64,000 nt of DNA, taken from Achromobacter agilis. GTDB taxonomy: Bacteria; Pseudomonadota; Gammaproteobacteria; Burkholderiales; Burkholderiaceae_B. The notes below the pieces were generated by a model. It had not been told where the DNA came from. It did no database searches and was given only the letters and a program-made list of their open reading frames with translations. The stretch lies in NCBI RefSeq assembly GCF_900496965.1, contig NZ_UFQB01000032.1:1-64000 (forward strand). Reading direction: 5' to 3'. This document shows, piece after piece, positions 46,274 to 56,033 of this stretch; the first letter of the stretch is position 1; every line of letters begins with the position of its first letter. The position numbers were made by a program, and so were the translations under genes.

Positions 46274-46339
46274 TTTGGCATTTGGTTTTTTGCCCCTCTG
46301 GGGCAGCACGAATCACAACACTGAAAGAGACACGCAGCC

Positions 46340-47659
46340 ATGACCACCACCATCAATGAAACCCACGACCCGTCCCTGAAGAGCTGGATCGCCAGTGCCA
46401 ACACGAACGCGTCCGATTTTCCGGTGCAGAACCTGCCGTACGCCTCGTTCCGCCGCAAGGGCACGTCCGAGCCGTTCCGGGTGGGCGTCGCCATCGGCGA
46501 CCAGATCCTGGACCTGGCCGCGCTGGGCGCCAGCCAGCCCTTCGAAGGCCTGGCCGCCGAGGCCCTGGCGGCCTGCGCCGCCGACAGCCTGAACGGGCTG
46601 ATGGCGCTGGGCCAGGCGCACTGGAGCGCGCTGCGCCTGGCGCTGTCGCGCGCCCTGCGCGAAGGCGCCGCCCTGCGCGGCGCCATCGAGCCGCTGCTGG
46701 TCTCCCAGGCCGACGCCGAATACGCCACGCCGGCGCGCATCGGCGACTACACCGACTTCTACATCTCGGTGCACCACGCCACTGCGGTGGGCAAGCAGTT
46801 CCGTCCCGACAATCCCCTGCTGCCGAACTACAAGTGGGTGCCCATCGGCTACCACGGACGCGCGTCCAGCATCGGCGTGGATCAGAAGTTCCCCCGGCCC
46901 GTCGGCCAGACCCGCCCAGCCAACGAAGGCGAGGCGCCGCAATTCGGCCCCTGCGTCCGCCTGGACTACGAACTGGAACTGGGCATCTTCGTTGGCACCG
47001 GCAACGCGCAAGGCGACCGGATCAAGCTGGCGGACGCCGAATCGCACGTGTTCGGCCTGTGCATCCTGAACGATTGGTCGGCCCGCGACATCCAGGCCTG
47101 GGAATACCAGCCCCTCGGCCCCTTCCTGGCCAAGAACTTCGCCTCCACGATCTCGCCCTGGGTCGTCACCTTGGAAGCGCTGGCGCCGTTCCGCACACAA
47201 TGGAACCGCGGCCCGTCCGAGCCGCAGCCGATGCCCTACCTGGAATCCGACGCGAACCGCGCCAAGGGCGCTTTCGACGTGCAAATGGAAGTGCTGCTGA
47301 CCACAGAGAAGTCGCGTGCCGAAAAGCGGCCTCCCGCCCCGCTGTCGAGCAGCAACTTCCGCGACGCCTACTGGAGCGTGGCGCAGCTGATCACGCACCA
47401 CACGGTCAATGGCTGCAACCTGCAGCCGGGCGACATGCTGGGCACGGGCACGCTGTCCGGCCCGCAGGCCGCCGAAGCCGGCTCGCTGCTCGAACTGAGC
47501 AACGGCGGCAAGGCGCCGATCGAACTTCCCTGGGGCGAAAAGCGCACCTTCCTGCAAGACGGCGACCAGGTCATCATGCGGGCCGAATGCGTGAAGGCGG
47601 GCTACCCGCGGATCGGCTTCGGGGAAAGCTCGGGCACGGTCCTGCCGGCGCGCGCCTGA
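46340..47659 (+). CDS. fahA: Fumarylacetoacetase
   Basis: A 439-residue last enzyme of the homogentisate pathway, giving fumarate and acetoacetate. The metal and active-site residues are in context: DYTDFYISVHHATAVG (Asp, His), YELELGIFVG (two Glu) and NDWSARDIQAWEYQPLGPF (Asp). The length fits the full two-domain eukaryote-like form. It is co-directional with hmgA, 119 bp downstream. Confidence 0.97.
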   Translation: MTTTINETHDPSLKSWIASANTNASDFPVQNLPYASFRRKGTSEPFRVGVAIGDQILDLAALGASQPFEGLAAEALAACAADSLNGLMALGQAHWSALRLALSRALREGAALRGAIEPLLVSQADAEYATPARIGDYTDFYISVHHATAVGKQFRPDNPLLPNYKWVPIGYHGRASSIGVDQKFPRPVGQTRPANEGEAPQFGPCVRLDYELELGIFVGTGNAQGDRIKLADAESHVFGLCILNDWSARDIQAWEYQPLGPFLAKNFASTISPWVVTLEALAPFRTQWNRGPSEPQPMPYLESDANRAKGAFDVQMEVLLTTEKSRAEKRPPAPLSSSNFRDAYWSVAQLITHHTVNGCNLQPGDMLGTGTLSGPQAAEAGSLLELSNGGKAPIELPWGEKRTFLQDGDQVIMRAECVKAGYPRIGFGESSGTVLPARA

Positions 47660-47685
47660 TCCCGAGGAGCTGGCGGCGCCCGCGC

Positions 47686-48690
47686 TCAGTTTGCGCGGCG
47701 CGCCGTCAGCCGCTCGATCTCGTCATCCTTGGCTTGCCACTGCTGCCCCAGCCAATGGTGGAATTCCGTTCGGAAAGCCTTGTCCCGGGTGTAGTCGGCG
47801 TCGCAGAAGGCCGGCGGCACCGGCAGCTGCCGCATGCGCACGACCACCTGCCCAGCACGGCCGCAAGCCAGGTCCCAGAAGCTGGGTATGCCTTCCGGAT
47901 AGGCGATGGTGGCGTCGATCATCGAGCGAAAGCGCGAGCCCATCGCGTTCAGCGCCACCGCCAGCCCGCCCGCCTTGGGTTTTAGCAAATGACGGTACGG
48001 CGAGGCCTGCGCGGCCCGCTTGGCGTCGGTAAAGCGCGTGCCTTCGGCGAACACCATCACGCTGGTCGGCACCAGCGAAAACTTCTCGCACGCGCGCCGC
48101 GCGGCTTCCTGGTCCTCGCGCCCCAATGCGGGGTTGCGGCGCAATTCGGCCTTGCCATGGCGTTTCATGAACGGGAAGTCCAGCGCCCACCAGGCCAGGC
48201 CGATCACCGGCACGTAGATCAGCTGGCGCTTCAGGAAGAACTTCAGCAGGGGGATGCGCCGGTTCAGCGAATGCTGCAGCACGAAGATGTCTACCCACGA
48301 CTGGTGATTGCAGTTGACCAGATACCAGTCCGCATAGCGCAGCCCGGCATGGCCCTGGATATCCCACGGCGCCCGCTGGATGCGCGCGAACCAGCCGGCG
48401 TTGCTGGACACCCAGGCCGTCGCAATGGCGTTGAGCACCGGGTCGACGCGGCGCCTGACCGCGGCGAAAGGCAGCAGCAGCTTGAGCAATGCCACCGGAA
48501 ACAGCAGCAGGCACCAGAACACGGTGCTGACGGCCAGCAGCGCCACGCTGAATGCGCCGGTCATCCATGCAAACCGGCCGCGCGGCACCGGCAAGGCGCG
48601 GCGTTGCGGCAAGGGCTTGCCAGGAGCATCCGTGCTGCGTTGCATGGCGGCGGCGCGGGCCGCGTCGGAGGGCTGATCTGGAAAATTCAT
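47686..48690 (-). CDS. 1-acylglycerol-3-phosphate acyltransferase-like protein (YihG type)
   Basis: A 334-residue membrane acyltransferase. The Pro-rich N-terminus is followed by a membrane segment (about 45-72), then the catalytic NHQSWVDIF (HX4D), a substrate motif EGTRFTDAKR and AGGLAVALNAMG. It likely acylates lysophosphatidate or a related lipid at the inner membrane. It is a monocistron, convergent with fahA. Confidence 0.9.
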   Translation of the reverse strand: MNFPDQPSDAARAAAMQRSTDAPGKPLPQRRALPVPRGRFAWMTGAFSVALLAVSTVFWCLLLFPVALLKLLLPFAAVRRRVDPVLNAIATAWVSSNAGWFARIQRAPWDIQGHAGLRYADWYLVNCNHQSWVDIFVLQHSLNRRIPLLKFFLKRQLIYVPVIGLAWWALDFPFMKRHGKAELRRNPALGREDQEAARRACEKFSLVPTSVMVFAEGTRFTDAKRAAQASPYRHLLKPKAGGLAVALNAMGSRFRSMIDATIAYPEGIPSFWDLACGRAGQVVVRMRQLPVPPAFCDADYTRDKAFRTEFHHWLGQQWQAKDDEIERLTARRAN

Positions 48691-48784
48691 GGCCGCCAGT
48701 TTGCGGCCGCCGGACGGAAAATGGCTTGCGCAGGATCAACCCGGCCGGCATGCGACGGGCCCCGCCCAGGGACAAAATACCCCT

Positions 48785-50680
48785 TCAAGGCAAGCGGTAT
48801 TTCTCCTCGCGGTATGCCCAGCTCGCCCACAGGGCGTGCGCCAGCGCCTCTTGCGTGAGCGTCGGATCCGCGGGCAGCACCGGGTCGTAGATTTCGTCCC
48901 GGCCCACCGGCGCCGCTTCATAACGGAACTCCTTGGGCGGCTTGGACGGCTCCAGCACCAGCAGCTTGTCGCCTTGCAGGTAGCCGAAATTGTCGGCGTA
49001 TTGCATCATCGCGCGGTTGGGGTCGCGCTGCGTCAGGTCCACCCCCAGCATCGGGTTCACGTTGTCCAGGCCGATCAGCGACAGCAAGGTGGGCGCCATG
49101 TCGATCTGGCTGACCAGGCGGTCGTCCTGGCGGGGCGCGATGCCGGCCCCCAGGATCAGCGCCGGGATCTGGAAGTGCCGCACCGGCACCGGAATCGAGC
49201 CATAGACCCGCGAATCGTGATCGGCGATCACCAGGAACACCGTGTTGTCCCAGTAGGGAGCCTGCTTCGCCTTGTCGAAGAACTGGCCGAGCGCCCAGTC
49301 CGCATAGCGCACGGTGTTGTCCACCGAGGCGGGATCCCCCACGGGCGTGATGCGTCCGGACGGGTACTCCCAGGGCGAGTGATTGGTGACCGAGAACGCC
49401 AGCGTGAACACGGGCTTGTCGCCGTCGGTGCGCAGCAGCCGGTCCACCTGGTTGAACATGTCTTCGTCCGATGCGCCCCACGATCCTTCGAACACCGGGT
49501 CCACGAACTTGGGGCGGTCCACGATTTCGTCAAAGCCGTTGCCCAGGAAGAAGGCGCGCATATTGTCGAAGTGCGACTCGCCGCCGTACACGAAGCGCGA
49601 ATGGTAGCCATGCTTGCCGAGCAGCTGCGCCAGCGTGAAGAAGCCGGTCTGCGAGCGCGGCAGCTTCACGACGGCGTCAGCCACGCTGGGCAGGAAGCCC
49701 GCCGTGACGGCTTCGATGCCGCGCACCGACCGCGTGCCCGTGGCGTAGGCGCGATGGAACATCCAGCCTTCCCTGCCCAACCGGTCGATATTGGGCGTCA
49801 GGTCGCGCCCGCCCAGGCTGCCCACGTACTGGGCGCCCAGGCTTTCCTGCAGGATGATCACGACGTTGAGGGGCTTGCCGCGCCGCACGGTGGCCTTCTG
49901 CTCGTGCAGGCTGGGATAGCGCGGATCCAGCGGCGCGCCGGTCATGCCAGCCTTGTCGCGCACGATGGCGTTCATCTCGTCCACGGACATCTTGGGATAC
50001 ATCGCCGCGGACGAGCGTTCGTCGCGCATGCGGTAGGCGGCGTCGAACACGCTGTACAGCGAATTCAGCGCCAGCGCATTGACCATAGCGTCCGAGCTGT
50101 ACGCGACCTTGGCCGGATTGATCGGACGATGCTCCAGCGTGCCGCGCGCGCCCAGGAACACCAGCGCCAGGATCACGAGCGAGGCCAGCGGCCGCTTCCA
50201 CCACGACATGAAAGGGTCGCGCACCCGGGTCGGAAACAGCTTGATCGCCATCCACGCGGCAAGCGCCAGCACCACGAAAGCGGCCAGCAGCACCCCCTTG
50301 TAGCCCTGCCACAGCATGGACCCGACTTCCTTGGGGTTGAGCAGGTAGATGAAATACAGGCGGTTCGGCCGGGTGTCGTATTCGGCGATGAACTGCGGCG
50401 TGGAGACCTCCAGCAGCACGTACAGCATCCACCACACGCGGAACCACCAGGCGGTAATGCGGGCGGCCAGCGGCCGGTGCCCGAACCACGGCGAGAACAC
50501 CGCCGGCAGCGCGATCACCATCGACATCAGGCAGACGTCGATGCGCAGGCCGCCCAACAGCAGCGGCGCCAGCCCACCGGCCGCCTCCACGCGGTCCCAC
50601 ATCCAGAACGCCAGGCCCAGGCGCGAAAGCGTCAGCAGCGCCAGGACGGCAATGATGAACCTGAGGGTCAAGCGGCGCAT
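48785..50680 (-). CDS. LtaS-like membrane sulfatase (phosphoglycerol transferase family)
   Basis: 631 residues. Five hydrophobic segments in the first 175 residues precede an extracytoplasmic sulfatase domain: VVIILQESLGAQY (metal Glu), TGTRSVRGIEAV (candidate nucleophile Thr), YGGESHFDNMRAFF and VIADHDSRVYG (Asp-His metal pair). The architecture matches LtaS/OpgB enzymes. Gram-negative members transfer phosphoglycerol or phosphoethanolamine to glycans or lipids; the acceptor here is unknown. Confidence 0.9.
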   Translation of the reverse strand: MRRLTLRFIIAVLALLTLSRLGLAFWMWDRVEAAGGLAPLLLGGLRIDVCLMSMVIALPAVFSPWFGHRPLAARITAWWFRVWWMLYVLLEVSTPQFIAEYDTRPNRLYFIYLLNPKEVGSMLWQGYKGVLLAAFVVLALAAWMAIKLFPTRVRDPFMSWWKRPLASLVILALVFLGARGTLEHRPINPAKVAYSSDAMVNALALNSLYSVFDAAYRMRDERSSAAMYPKMSVDEMNAIVRDKAGMTGAPLDPRYPSLHEQKATVRRGKPLNVVIILQESLGAQYVGSLGGRDLTPNIDRLGREGWMFHRAYATGTRSVRGIEAVTAGFLPSVADAVVKLPRSQTGFFTLAQLLGKHGYHSRFVYGGESHFDNMRAFFLGNGFDEIVDRPKFVDPVFEGSWGASDEDMFNQVDRLLRTDGDKPVFTLAFSVTNHSPWEYPSGRITPVGDPASVDNTVRYADWALGQFFDKAKQAPYWDNTVFLVIADHDSRVYGSIPVPVRHFQIPALILGAGIAPRQDDRLVSQIDMAPTLLSLIGLDNVNPMLGVDLTQRDPNRAMMQYADNFGYLQGDKLLVLEPSKPPKEFRYEAAPVGRDEIYDPVLPADPTLTQEALAHALWASWAYREEKYRLP

Positions 50681-50824
50681 GAACCCGCCCCCCGCTGGCC
50701 TTGGGATGCCTGCTCAATGGAAAAAATGCTGTGTGTACCGAGCAGAACCATGCCGCCTCGTCGTCGAAAAAAAGAAAACGGGCAAGATTAACGCGGTTTG
50801 GCGCGGCTTACCCCCATGCCTGCG

Positions 50825-51553
50825 CTATTGCGCGCGCCGCAGGCGTTCGCGGCTGTTGCTCAGGTGCGTGCGCATAGCTGCGCGCGCGCCTTCGGGGTCC
50901 TGGCGCACGATGGCGCTGTAGATGTCCTCGTGTTCGAGGTTCACGCGCGCCAGGTAGGCCGCCCGGTCTTCATGCGCGAACTTCGCGGAATTGATGCGGG
51001 TGCGCGGGATGATGGCCGATCCCAGGTGCGACATGAGATCCGCGAAATAGCGGTTCTCGGTGGATTGCGCGATCAGCAGGTGGAACTGGAAGTCCGGCGT
51101 GACCGTGTCGCCGCCGCTGTCCAGCGCCGCCTTGAACGCGTCCAGCGCACGCCGCATCTCGTGCAATTGGGTGTCGGTGCGCCGGCCGGCGGCCAGGCTC
51201 GCGGCCTCGCTTTCCAGGCAGATGCGCAGTTCCAGCAGCACCAGCACGTCACGCACGGTGGCGATGTCGGCCGGGTCCACCCGGAAATCGCCGCCGCCGC
51301 TGGGCTCCAGCGCATAGGTGCCCACGCCATGGTGGGTTTCAACCAGGCCCGACGCCTGGAGCCGCGACAAGGCCTCGCGCACGACGGTTCGGCTCACGCC
51401 GAACTGGCGCATGATTTCGGATTCGGTCGGGAGCTTATCGCCCGGCCGGATGTCGCCGCCGCGGATGCGCTCCGAGATGCTCTCGACCAGGCCCTGGGCC
51501 AGGTTCCGGGGACGACGCCGCGGCAAGACGGGGGATTCGGCGGGAGCGGTCAT
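50825..51553 (-). CDS. FadR-subfamily GntR transcriptional regulator
   Basis: 242 residues. Winged helix: KLPTESEIMRQFGVSRTVVREAL, then GLVETHHGVGTY. The C-terminal FCD domain is helical with metal-type His/Asp positions (FQFHLLIAQSTENRYF, HEDIYSAI). The second Met (51553) gives the normal N-terminus. No catabolic operon is adjacent, so its targets are unclear. Confidence 0.9.
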   Translation of the reverse strand: MTAPAESPVLPRRRPRNLAQGLVESISERIRGGDIRPGDKLPTESEIMRQFGVSRTVVREALSRLQASGLVETHHGVGTYALEPSGGGDFRVDPADIATVRDVLVLLELRICLESEAASLAAGRRTDTQLHEMRRALDAFKAALDSGGDTVTPDFQFHLLIAQSTENRYFADLMSHLGSAIIPRTRINSAKFAHEDRAAYLARVNLEHEDIYSAIVRQDPEGARAAMRTHLSNSRERLRRAQ

Positions 51554-51610
51554 CAGGAGGATCCGAAAGCGGTTGTGCAACGCGAGGCGCTGAAAACTCG
51601 CGCCTGTCGA

Positions 51611-52351
51611 TTATACGTGCGGGGTTGTACGATGACCCGCCGGCTGGACCGCGATCAGCGGATAGAAGCACAGCGCCGCCAGGAACCACAGCAATGCGGC
51701 CGACCAGAGCGTCTGGCTCAGGAAATGGGCGCCTTGCAGGATGCGGACGACGGAGAAGCTCGCGCCGGCGGCGATGCCGATGGCCAGCCCGCCCCAGCGC
51801 CATGCAGGACGTCCCAGCGCCCACCCCGCGAAATACAGGGTCAGCATCGAATAGCCCGCGCCGGCATGGCCGCTGGGCAGGGCGCCCCCGGCCTTTGCCC
51901 GCGCCCAGGTCCACCAGTGCAACGGATAGGGGGTATATCCGCCCAGCGTATCCAGATCGTAGGGACGGGGCAGCGTCGTGTGGTGTTTCAGCTGGTTCAC
52001 CAGCACCTGCCCGGCCAGGCAGGTTGCCGCCACCGCCAGCGCCGGCCCGCGCCAGGGCCGCCAGGCCGGTATCCGGTAACTGGCCGCCGCCACGCCCACG
52101 GAGGCCAGCCCGATGCCGATCGGCAAGGCCAGCACCATGCGATGGCCGATCAGGTCGAGCCAGCGGTTGGCGCGCAGGGGGAAATCATCCAGGGTGGTGT
52201 CGAACAACGCCCGCGCGATGCGCAGGTCCAGCCCGGAAGCATTGGCCCACCAGGCCAGGCAGGCCAGGACGAGCGTCACCGCGATGACATGGCTGAACAG
52301 GTACGAGGCGGCCGTCGGCTTCCGAAGCTCGGGCAGCGATAGGGGCAGCAT
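51611..52351 (-). CDS. PAP2-superfamily membrane phosphatase
   Basis: 246 residues, about six membrane segments. The acid phosphatase triad is seen as KHHTTLPRPYD (K-x6-RP), LPSGHAGAG (PSGH) and VVRILQGAHFLSQTLW, where the usual closing Asp is replaced by Gln. Relatives dephosphorylate lipid A or undecaprenyl pyrophosphate. It lies 66 bp after the two-component kinase and may be co-transcribed with it. Confidence 0.85.
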   Translation of the reverse strand: MLPLSLPELRKPTAASYLFSHVIAVTLVLACLAWWANASGLDLRIARALFDTTLDDFPLRANRWLDLIGHRMVLALPIGIGLASVGVAAASYRIPAWRPWRGPALAVAATCLAGQVLVNQLKHHTTLPRPYDLDTLGGYTPYPLHWWTWARAKAGGALPSGHAGAGYSMLTLYFAGWALGRPAWRWGGLAIGIAAGASFSVVRILQGAHFLSQTLWSAALLWFLAALCFYPLIAVQPAGHRTTPHV

Positions 52352-52417
52352 GGTCGATGGGCAGAGGAGGCGCGTCGGGCAAACGCAGAGCGTAAGCCGC
52401 CGACAGTCGAAATTTCG

Positions 52418-53773
52418 TCAAATTCGCGTTTGCGCGCCCATCGCCGCCGCCGGCTGTTGCGCCCCATCCTCGAAATGCAGCGTGAAGATCGTTCCCCTCG
52501 CCCCGGCTTCCCGGGATGACGCGACGGCCAGCGACCACCCCTGCATGTCGCAGACGCGCTTGGCGATCGCCAGGCCCAGCCCCCGCGCCGCTTCGTCGGC
52601 CGCCGCCATGCCGGAATCCCGCAAGCGGCCGCTGTAGTAGCGGCGGAACAGGAACGGCAGGTCTTCCGCGGCAATGCCTTTGCCGTCGTCGGCCAGCTCC
52701 AGCGCCCCGTCGACGGCCAGGCGGGCCGTCAGCGTCGCCGGCGCGGCGTGCTCGACGGCGTTGCGGACCAGGTTGCGCAATACCGTCAGCAAGGCATAGC
52801 GGTCCAGCGTGCGGACGTGCCCGACGGAGATCTGGTTGTCGAATCGCAGCTTCGCCAGCGCCGCGTTCGCTTCGTAGCCGCGCCAGGCGTCTTCCATACA
52901 GGCGGAAAGATCCACCGGTTCCGGCGGGCGCAGCTGGTCCCGCGCCATGGCGCGGGCGCTCTCCAGGCTGACGATGACGTCGTCCACGTTATCCACCACG
53001 CGGGCGAGGCGCTCGCGCTGGTCCGGGGTCAGCGCCTGGGTCAGCAGCATCAATTCGCTGTCCGACCGGATCGCCGCCAGGGGCGTGCGCACTTCGTGGC
53101 TCAGGTTGCCCGCGAATTCGCGCTCGCGGGCGATCGACCTGTCCACCTGATTCTGCACCCGGTTGAAGGCCTCGATCAGGCGCCCGGCCTCGTCGTCGCG
53201 CGTGACGGCCATGTCGGGCGACCCGGGCGCCCAGGTCGCCAGCCGGTCCGTCAGGTCCAGCAGCGGACCGACCGCCACGGCGGCGACGCGCCGCGACAGC
53301 GCATAGGCCCCCACCACGCAGATGGCGCCCACGCCCAGCACGATCAGGCCGAAGTCATGGACCCGCTCTTCGTTGTCGGTGGCGTCGTACAACAGATAAA
53401 CCTTGCTGCGGCCCGTTTCGGCCACCATGACGTGCCAGGTATAGGCGCCCGGCTCGATCAGGTGCAGGCCGCTGTCCAGGGCCAGGATTTCCTCCGGGAT
53501 GCCCGCGGGCCGCCCCCCGCCCACGCTCACCCAGGCACGCATCGAGCCGCCCAGTTCGCGCACGCCTTCGCGCGGCAGGAAGCCGTCGCTGACCCGCGCA
53601 TGCTGAACCAGCCGGTCCATTTCGGTATTCAGAATGTCGTTGACCAGATCGTCTTCCATCTGGTCGAAGGTCAGGTAGGCCAGCAGGGCGAGCGCCGTCA
53701 CGAACAGCGCCACCGTTCCCGTCAGCGCCCACACCACGCGCTGGGTGAGCGTGCCGCTCGAGGCGACCGTCAT
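52418..53773 (-). CDS. Two-component sensor histidine kinase
   Basis: 451 residues. TM1 (about 12-36), a periplasmic sensor of about 100 residues, TM2 (about 140-160), HAMP, then FAGNLSHEVRTPLAAIRSD with the phospho-His. The ATPase boxes are NLVRNAVEHA (N box), DDGKGI (G1) and GLGLAIAKRV (G2). The ATG overlaps the regulator's stop (ATGA). The signal is unknown; the neighbouring phosphatase hints at envelope stress. Confidence 0.95.
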   Translation of the reverse strand: MTVASSGTLTQRVVWALTGTVALFVTALALLAYLTFDQMEDDLVNDILNTEMDRLVQHARVSDGFLPREGVRELGGSMRAWVSVGGGRPAGIPEEILALDSGLHLIEPGAYTWHVMVAETGRSKVYLLYDATDNEERVHDFGLIVLGVGAICVVGAYALSRRVAAVAVGPLLDLTDRLATWAPGSPDMAVTRDDEAGRLIEAFNRVQNQVDRSIAREREFAGNLSHEVRTPLAAIRSDSELMLLTQALTPDQRERLARVVDNVDDVIVSLESARAMARDQLRPPEPVDLSACMEDAWRGYEANAALAKLRFDNQISVGHVRTLDRYALLTVLRNLVRNAVEHAAPATLTARLAVDGALELADDGKGIAAEDLPFLFRRYYSGRLRDSGMAAADEAARGLGLAIAKRVCDMQGWSLAVASSREAGARGTIFTLHFEDGAQQPAAAMGAQTRI

Positions 53774-54486
53774 GGCGCCGCCCCGCCGTCCAGGGACAGG
53801 CGCCATCCGGTCCCGTGTATGGTCTCGATGCCATCGAAACCGGCATCGGCGAGCGCGCGGCGCAACAGGTGCACCTGGCTGCGCAGCGCGTCGGAGGACG
53901 GCGGCTCGTTGCCCCAGAGCACCGACTCCAGTTCTTCGCGCGACACCACCCTGCCCGGATCCCGCAGCAGGGCTTCGATAATGAGCCCCGCCTTGCGCGT
54001 CAGGTGGACGGGATTGCCATTGACGGAGACGGCGCGGCTGCGGGTGTCGTACTGCAGGGGGCCGAAGGCGCGCACCGAATCCACGGTCGACCCTTTGGCG
54101 CGCTGGATCAGCGCCAGCAGGCGCGCTTCGACCTCCAGCAGCGCGAAAGGCTTGGTCAGGTAGTCGTCGGCGCCGTGCGAGAAGCCGGCCAGCTTGTCCT
54201 CCAGGCTGTCGCGCGCGGTCAGCATCAGCACCGGCACGTCCAGCCGCCTGTCGTTGCGCAGGGTATGCAGCACGGCATTGCCGTCCATGCCCGGCAGACC
54301 GATATCCAGGATCACGGCGTCGAAACGCTGCTCCGCCAGGCGCTGCAGCGCCGCGGGCCCGGAATAGGCCGTATCGGGCAGGAAGCCGCGGGCCTCCAGA
54401 AAGGAGTACAGGTTGCCGGCGATGACCGGATCATCTTCGACGATCAGAACTCTGCAATTCGCGCCCGCCGCGGGACTGGCTGCCAT
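53770..54486 (-). CDS. OmpR/PhoB-family response regulator
   Basis: 238 residues. The receiver has VEDD, AVILDIGLPGMDG (phospho-Asp), LTARD and TKPFALLEVEARL. The C-terminal winged helix has HLTRKAGLIIEALL and SDALRSQVHLLRRAL. The start at 54486 gives the standard short lead to the first strand; the longer frame runs into the upstream gene. It is coupled to the kinase gene. Confidence 0.95.
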   Translation of the reverse strand: MAASPAAGANCRVLIVEDDPVIAGNLYSFLEARGFLPDTAYSGPAALQRLAEQRFDAVILDIGLPGMDGNAVLHTLRNDRRLDVPVLMLTARDSLEDKLAGFSHGADDYLTKPFALLEVEARLLALIQRAKGSTVDSVRAFGPLQYDTRSRAVSVNGNPVHLTRKAGLIIEALLRDPGRVVSREELESVLWGNEPPSSDALRSQVHLLRRALADAGFDGIETIHGTGWRLSLDGGAAP

Positions 54487-54524
54487 GGTCTGGATTCCCT
54501 CGTGTTTCCTTCGTGCCCCGCGCC

Positions 54525-55940
54525 CTATGCCTGCAGGACCTTGCCCGGGTTCATGAGCCCCTGCGGATCCAGCGCGTGCTTGATCCTGCGCATCAGCGCC
54601 AGTTCCACGGGGCTCTTGTAGCGCGGCAGCTCGTCGCGCTTGAGCTGGCCCACGCCATGCTCGGCGCTGATGGAGCCGTCGTGGGCGTGCACGCTGTCGT
54701 GCACCACGCCATAGATGTCGCTTTGCAGCGCGAGCAGCTCGGCCTCGGTCTGCCCCGGCGCATTGGCCACGTTGTAGTGCAGGTTGCCGTCGCCCAGGTG
54801 GCCGAAGATCACGTGGCGCACGCCTGGGAAGCGGGCCTGCAGCAAGGCGTTCGTGTTGTGCACGAAGCCGGCGATGGATGAGATGGGAATGGACACGTCG
54901 TGTTTGACGGATTTGCCCAGCTCGGCTTCGGCCAGCGGAATGCTCTCGCGCAGCTGCCACAGCGCCTTGCTCTGCGCCACGTTGGCCGCGATGGCGGCGT
55001 CGTTAACCAGCCCGTCTTCGATAGCGGCTCCCAGCACGGCCTCGAAACGTTCGCGCGCATGCGCCTCGCTTTCGCTGTCGGACAGTTCCAGCAGGGCGAA
55101 CCACGGGGAGGCCGCGGACTCGCCTTCAAACGGCAGGCGCTGCTGCGGGAACAGGCGCACGACCGCCTGCAGGCACGCGCCGCTCATGAGTTCAAAGCCG
55201 GTCAGCGCGGCGCCGAAGCCCGAGCGGGCGCGCGACAGCAGTTCCACGGCGCTGTCGATGCTGTCCAGCGTCAGCAGCGCCGTGCAGGAGGCCACCGGCC
55301 GCGGGAACAGCTTCAGCGTGGCCGCGGTGATGATGCCCAGCGTTCCCTCGCTGCCGATGTACAGGTCGCGCAGATCGTAGCCGGTGTTGTCCTTACGCAG
55401 GCCGCGCAGGCCGTTCCAGATCTCGCCTTCCGGGGTCACGACCTCCAGCCCCAGCGTCAGGTCGCGCGTGTTGCCATAGCGCAGCACCTGCGTGCCGCCG
55501 GCGTTAGTCGCGAGGTTGCCGCCGATGGTGCAGCTGCCCTCCGCGGCCAGGCTCAGGGGGAACAACCGGTCTGCCGCGGCGGCCGCTTCCTGCACGGCCT
55601 GCAGGACGCAGCCCGCTTCCACGGTGATTGTGTCGTTATCGGTATCCACGGCGCGCACGGCGGTCAGACGCGCGGTGGACAGGACGATCGCGGTGCCGGA
55701 AGCGTCGGGCGTCGCGCCGCCGCACAGGCCGGTATTGCCGCCCTGCGGCACCAACGGCACGCCATGCGTGGCGCACAGCTTCACCGCCGCCGCCACTTCC
55801 TCCGTGGAACCCGGACGGATGACTGCCAGTGCCGCCCCCCGATAGCGGCGGCGCCAGTCCAGCACGTAGGTGTCGGCATCGGCGCCGGTCAGCACGTGGG
55901 ATGCGCCCAGGAGGGCCTGAAGTTCGCTCAGCAAAGTCAT
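54525..55940 (-). CDS. FAD-binding oxidoreductase (D-2-hydroxyglutarate/D-lactate dehydrogenase-like)
   Basis: 471 residues. PCMH FAD domain: VIRPGSTEEVAAAVKLC, VPLVPQGGNTGLCGGATP, FPLSLAAEGSCTIGGNLATN, GSEGTLGIITAATLKLFP. The C-terminal domain ends with HVIFGHLGDGNLHYNV and AEHGVGQLKRDEL, the metal and substrate motifs of the GlcD/D2HGDH group. It oxidises a D-2-hydroxyacid. It lies 38 bp upstream of the response regulator on the same strand. Confidence 0.9.
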   Translation of the reverse strand: MTLLSELQALLGASHVLTGADADTYVLDWRRRYRGAALAVIRPGSTEEVAAAVKLCATHGVPLVPQGGNTGLCGGATPDASGTAIVLSTARLTAVRAVDTDNDTITVEAGCVLQAVQEAAAAADRLFPLSLAAEGSCTIGGNLATNAGGTQVLRYGNTRDLTLGLEVVTPEGEIWNGLRGLRKDNTGYDLRDLYIGSEGTLGIITAATLKLFPRPVASCTALLTLDSIDSAVELLSRARSGFGAALTGFELMSGACLQAVVRLFPQQRLPFEGESAASPWFALLELSDSESEAHARERFEAVLGAAIEDGLVNDAAIAANVAQSKALWQLRESIPLAEAELGKSVKHDVSIPISSIAGFVHNTNALLQARFPGVRHVIFGHLGDGNLHYNVANAPGQTEAELLALQSDIYGVVHDSVHAHDGSISAEHGVGQLKRDELPRYKSPVELALMRRIKHALDPQGLMNPGKVLQA

Positions 55941-56033
55941 ATGCGCCGCACAAGTAAGGCCTGGTCGCGCCCAGGCGCCGGATCAAGGGATGTGCGGACT
56001 ATTGTAGGGGCTGAACGGCCCGGCAAACCGCCC

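Noticed and set aside
44697-46316. 539-codon minus-strand frame
   Set aside because: Antisense to hmgA, which has all its iron ligands.
48689-50791. 700-codon plus-strand frame
   Set aside because: Antisense shadow of the LtaS-like sulfatase gene.
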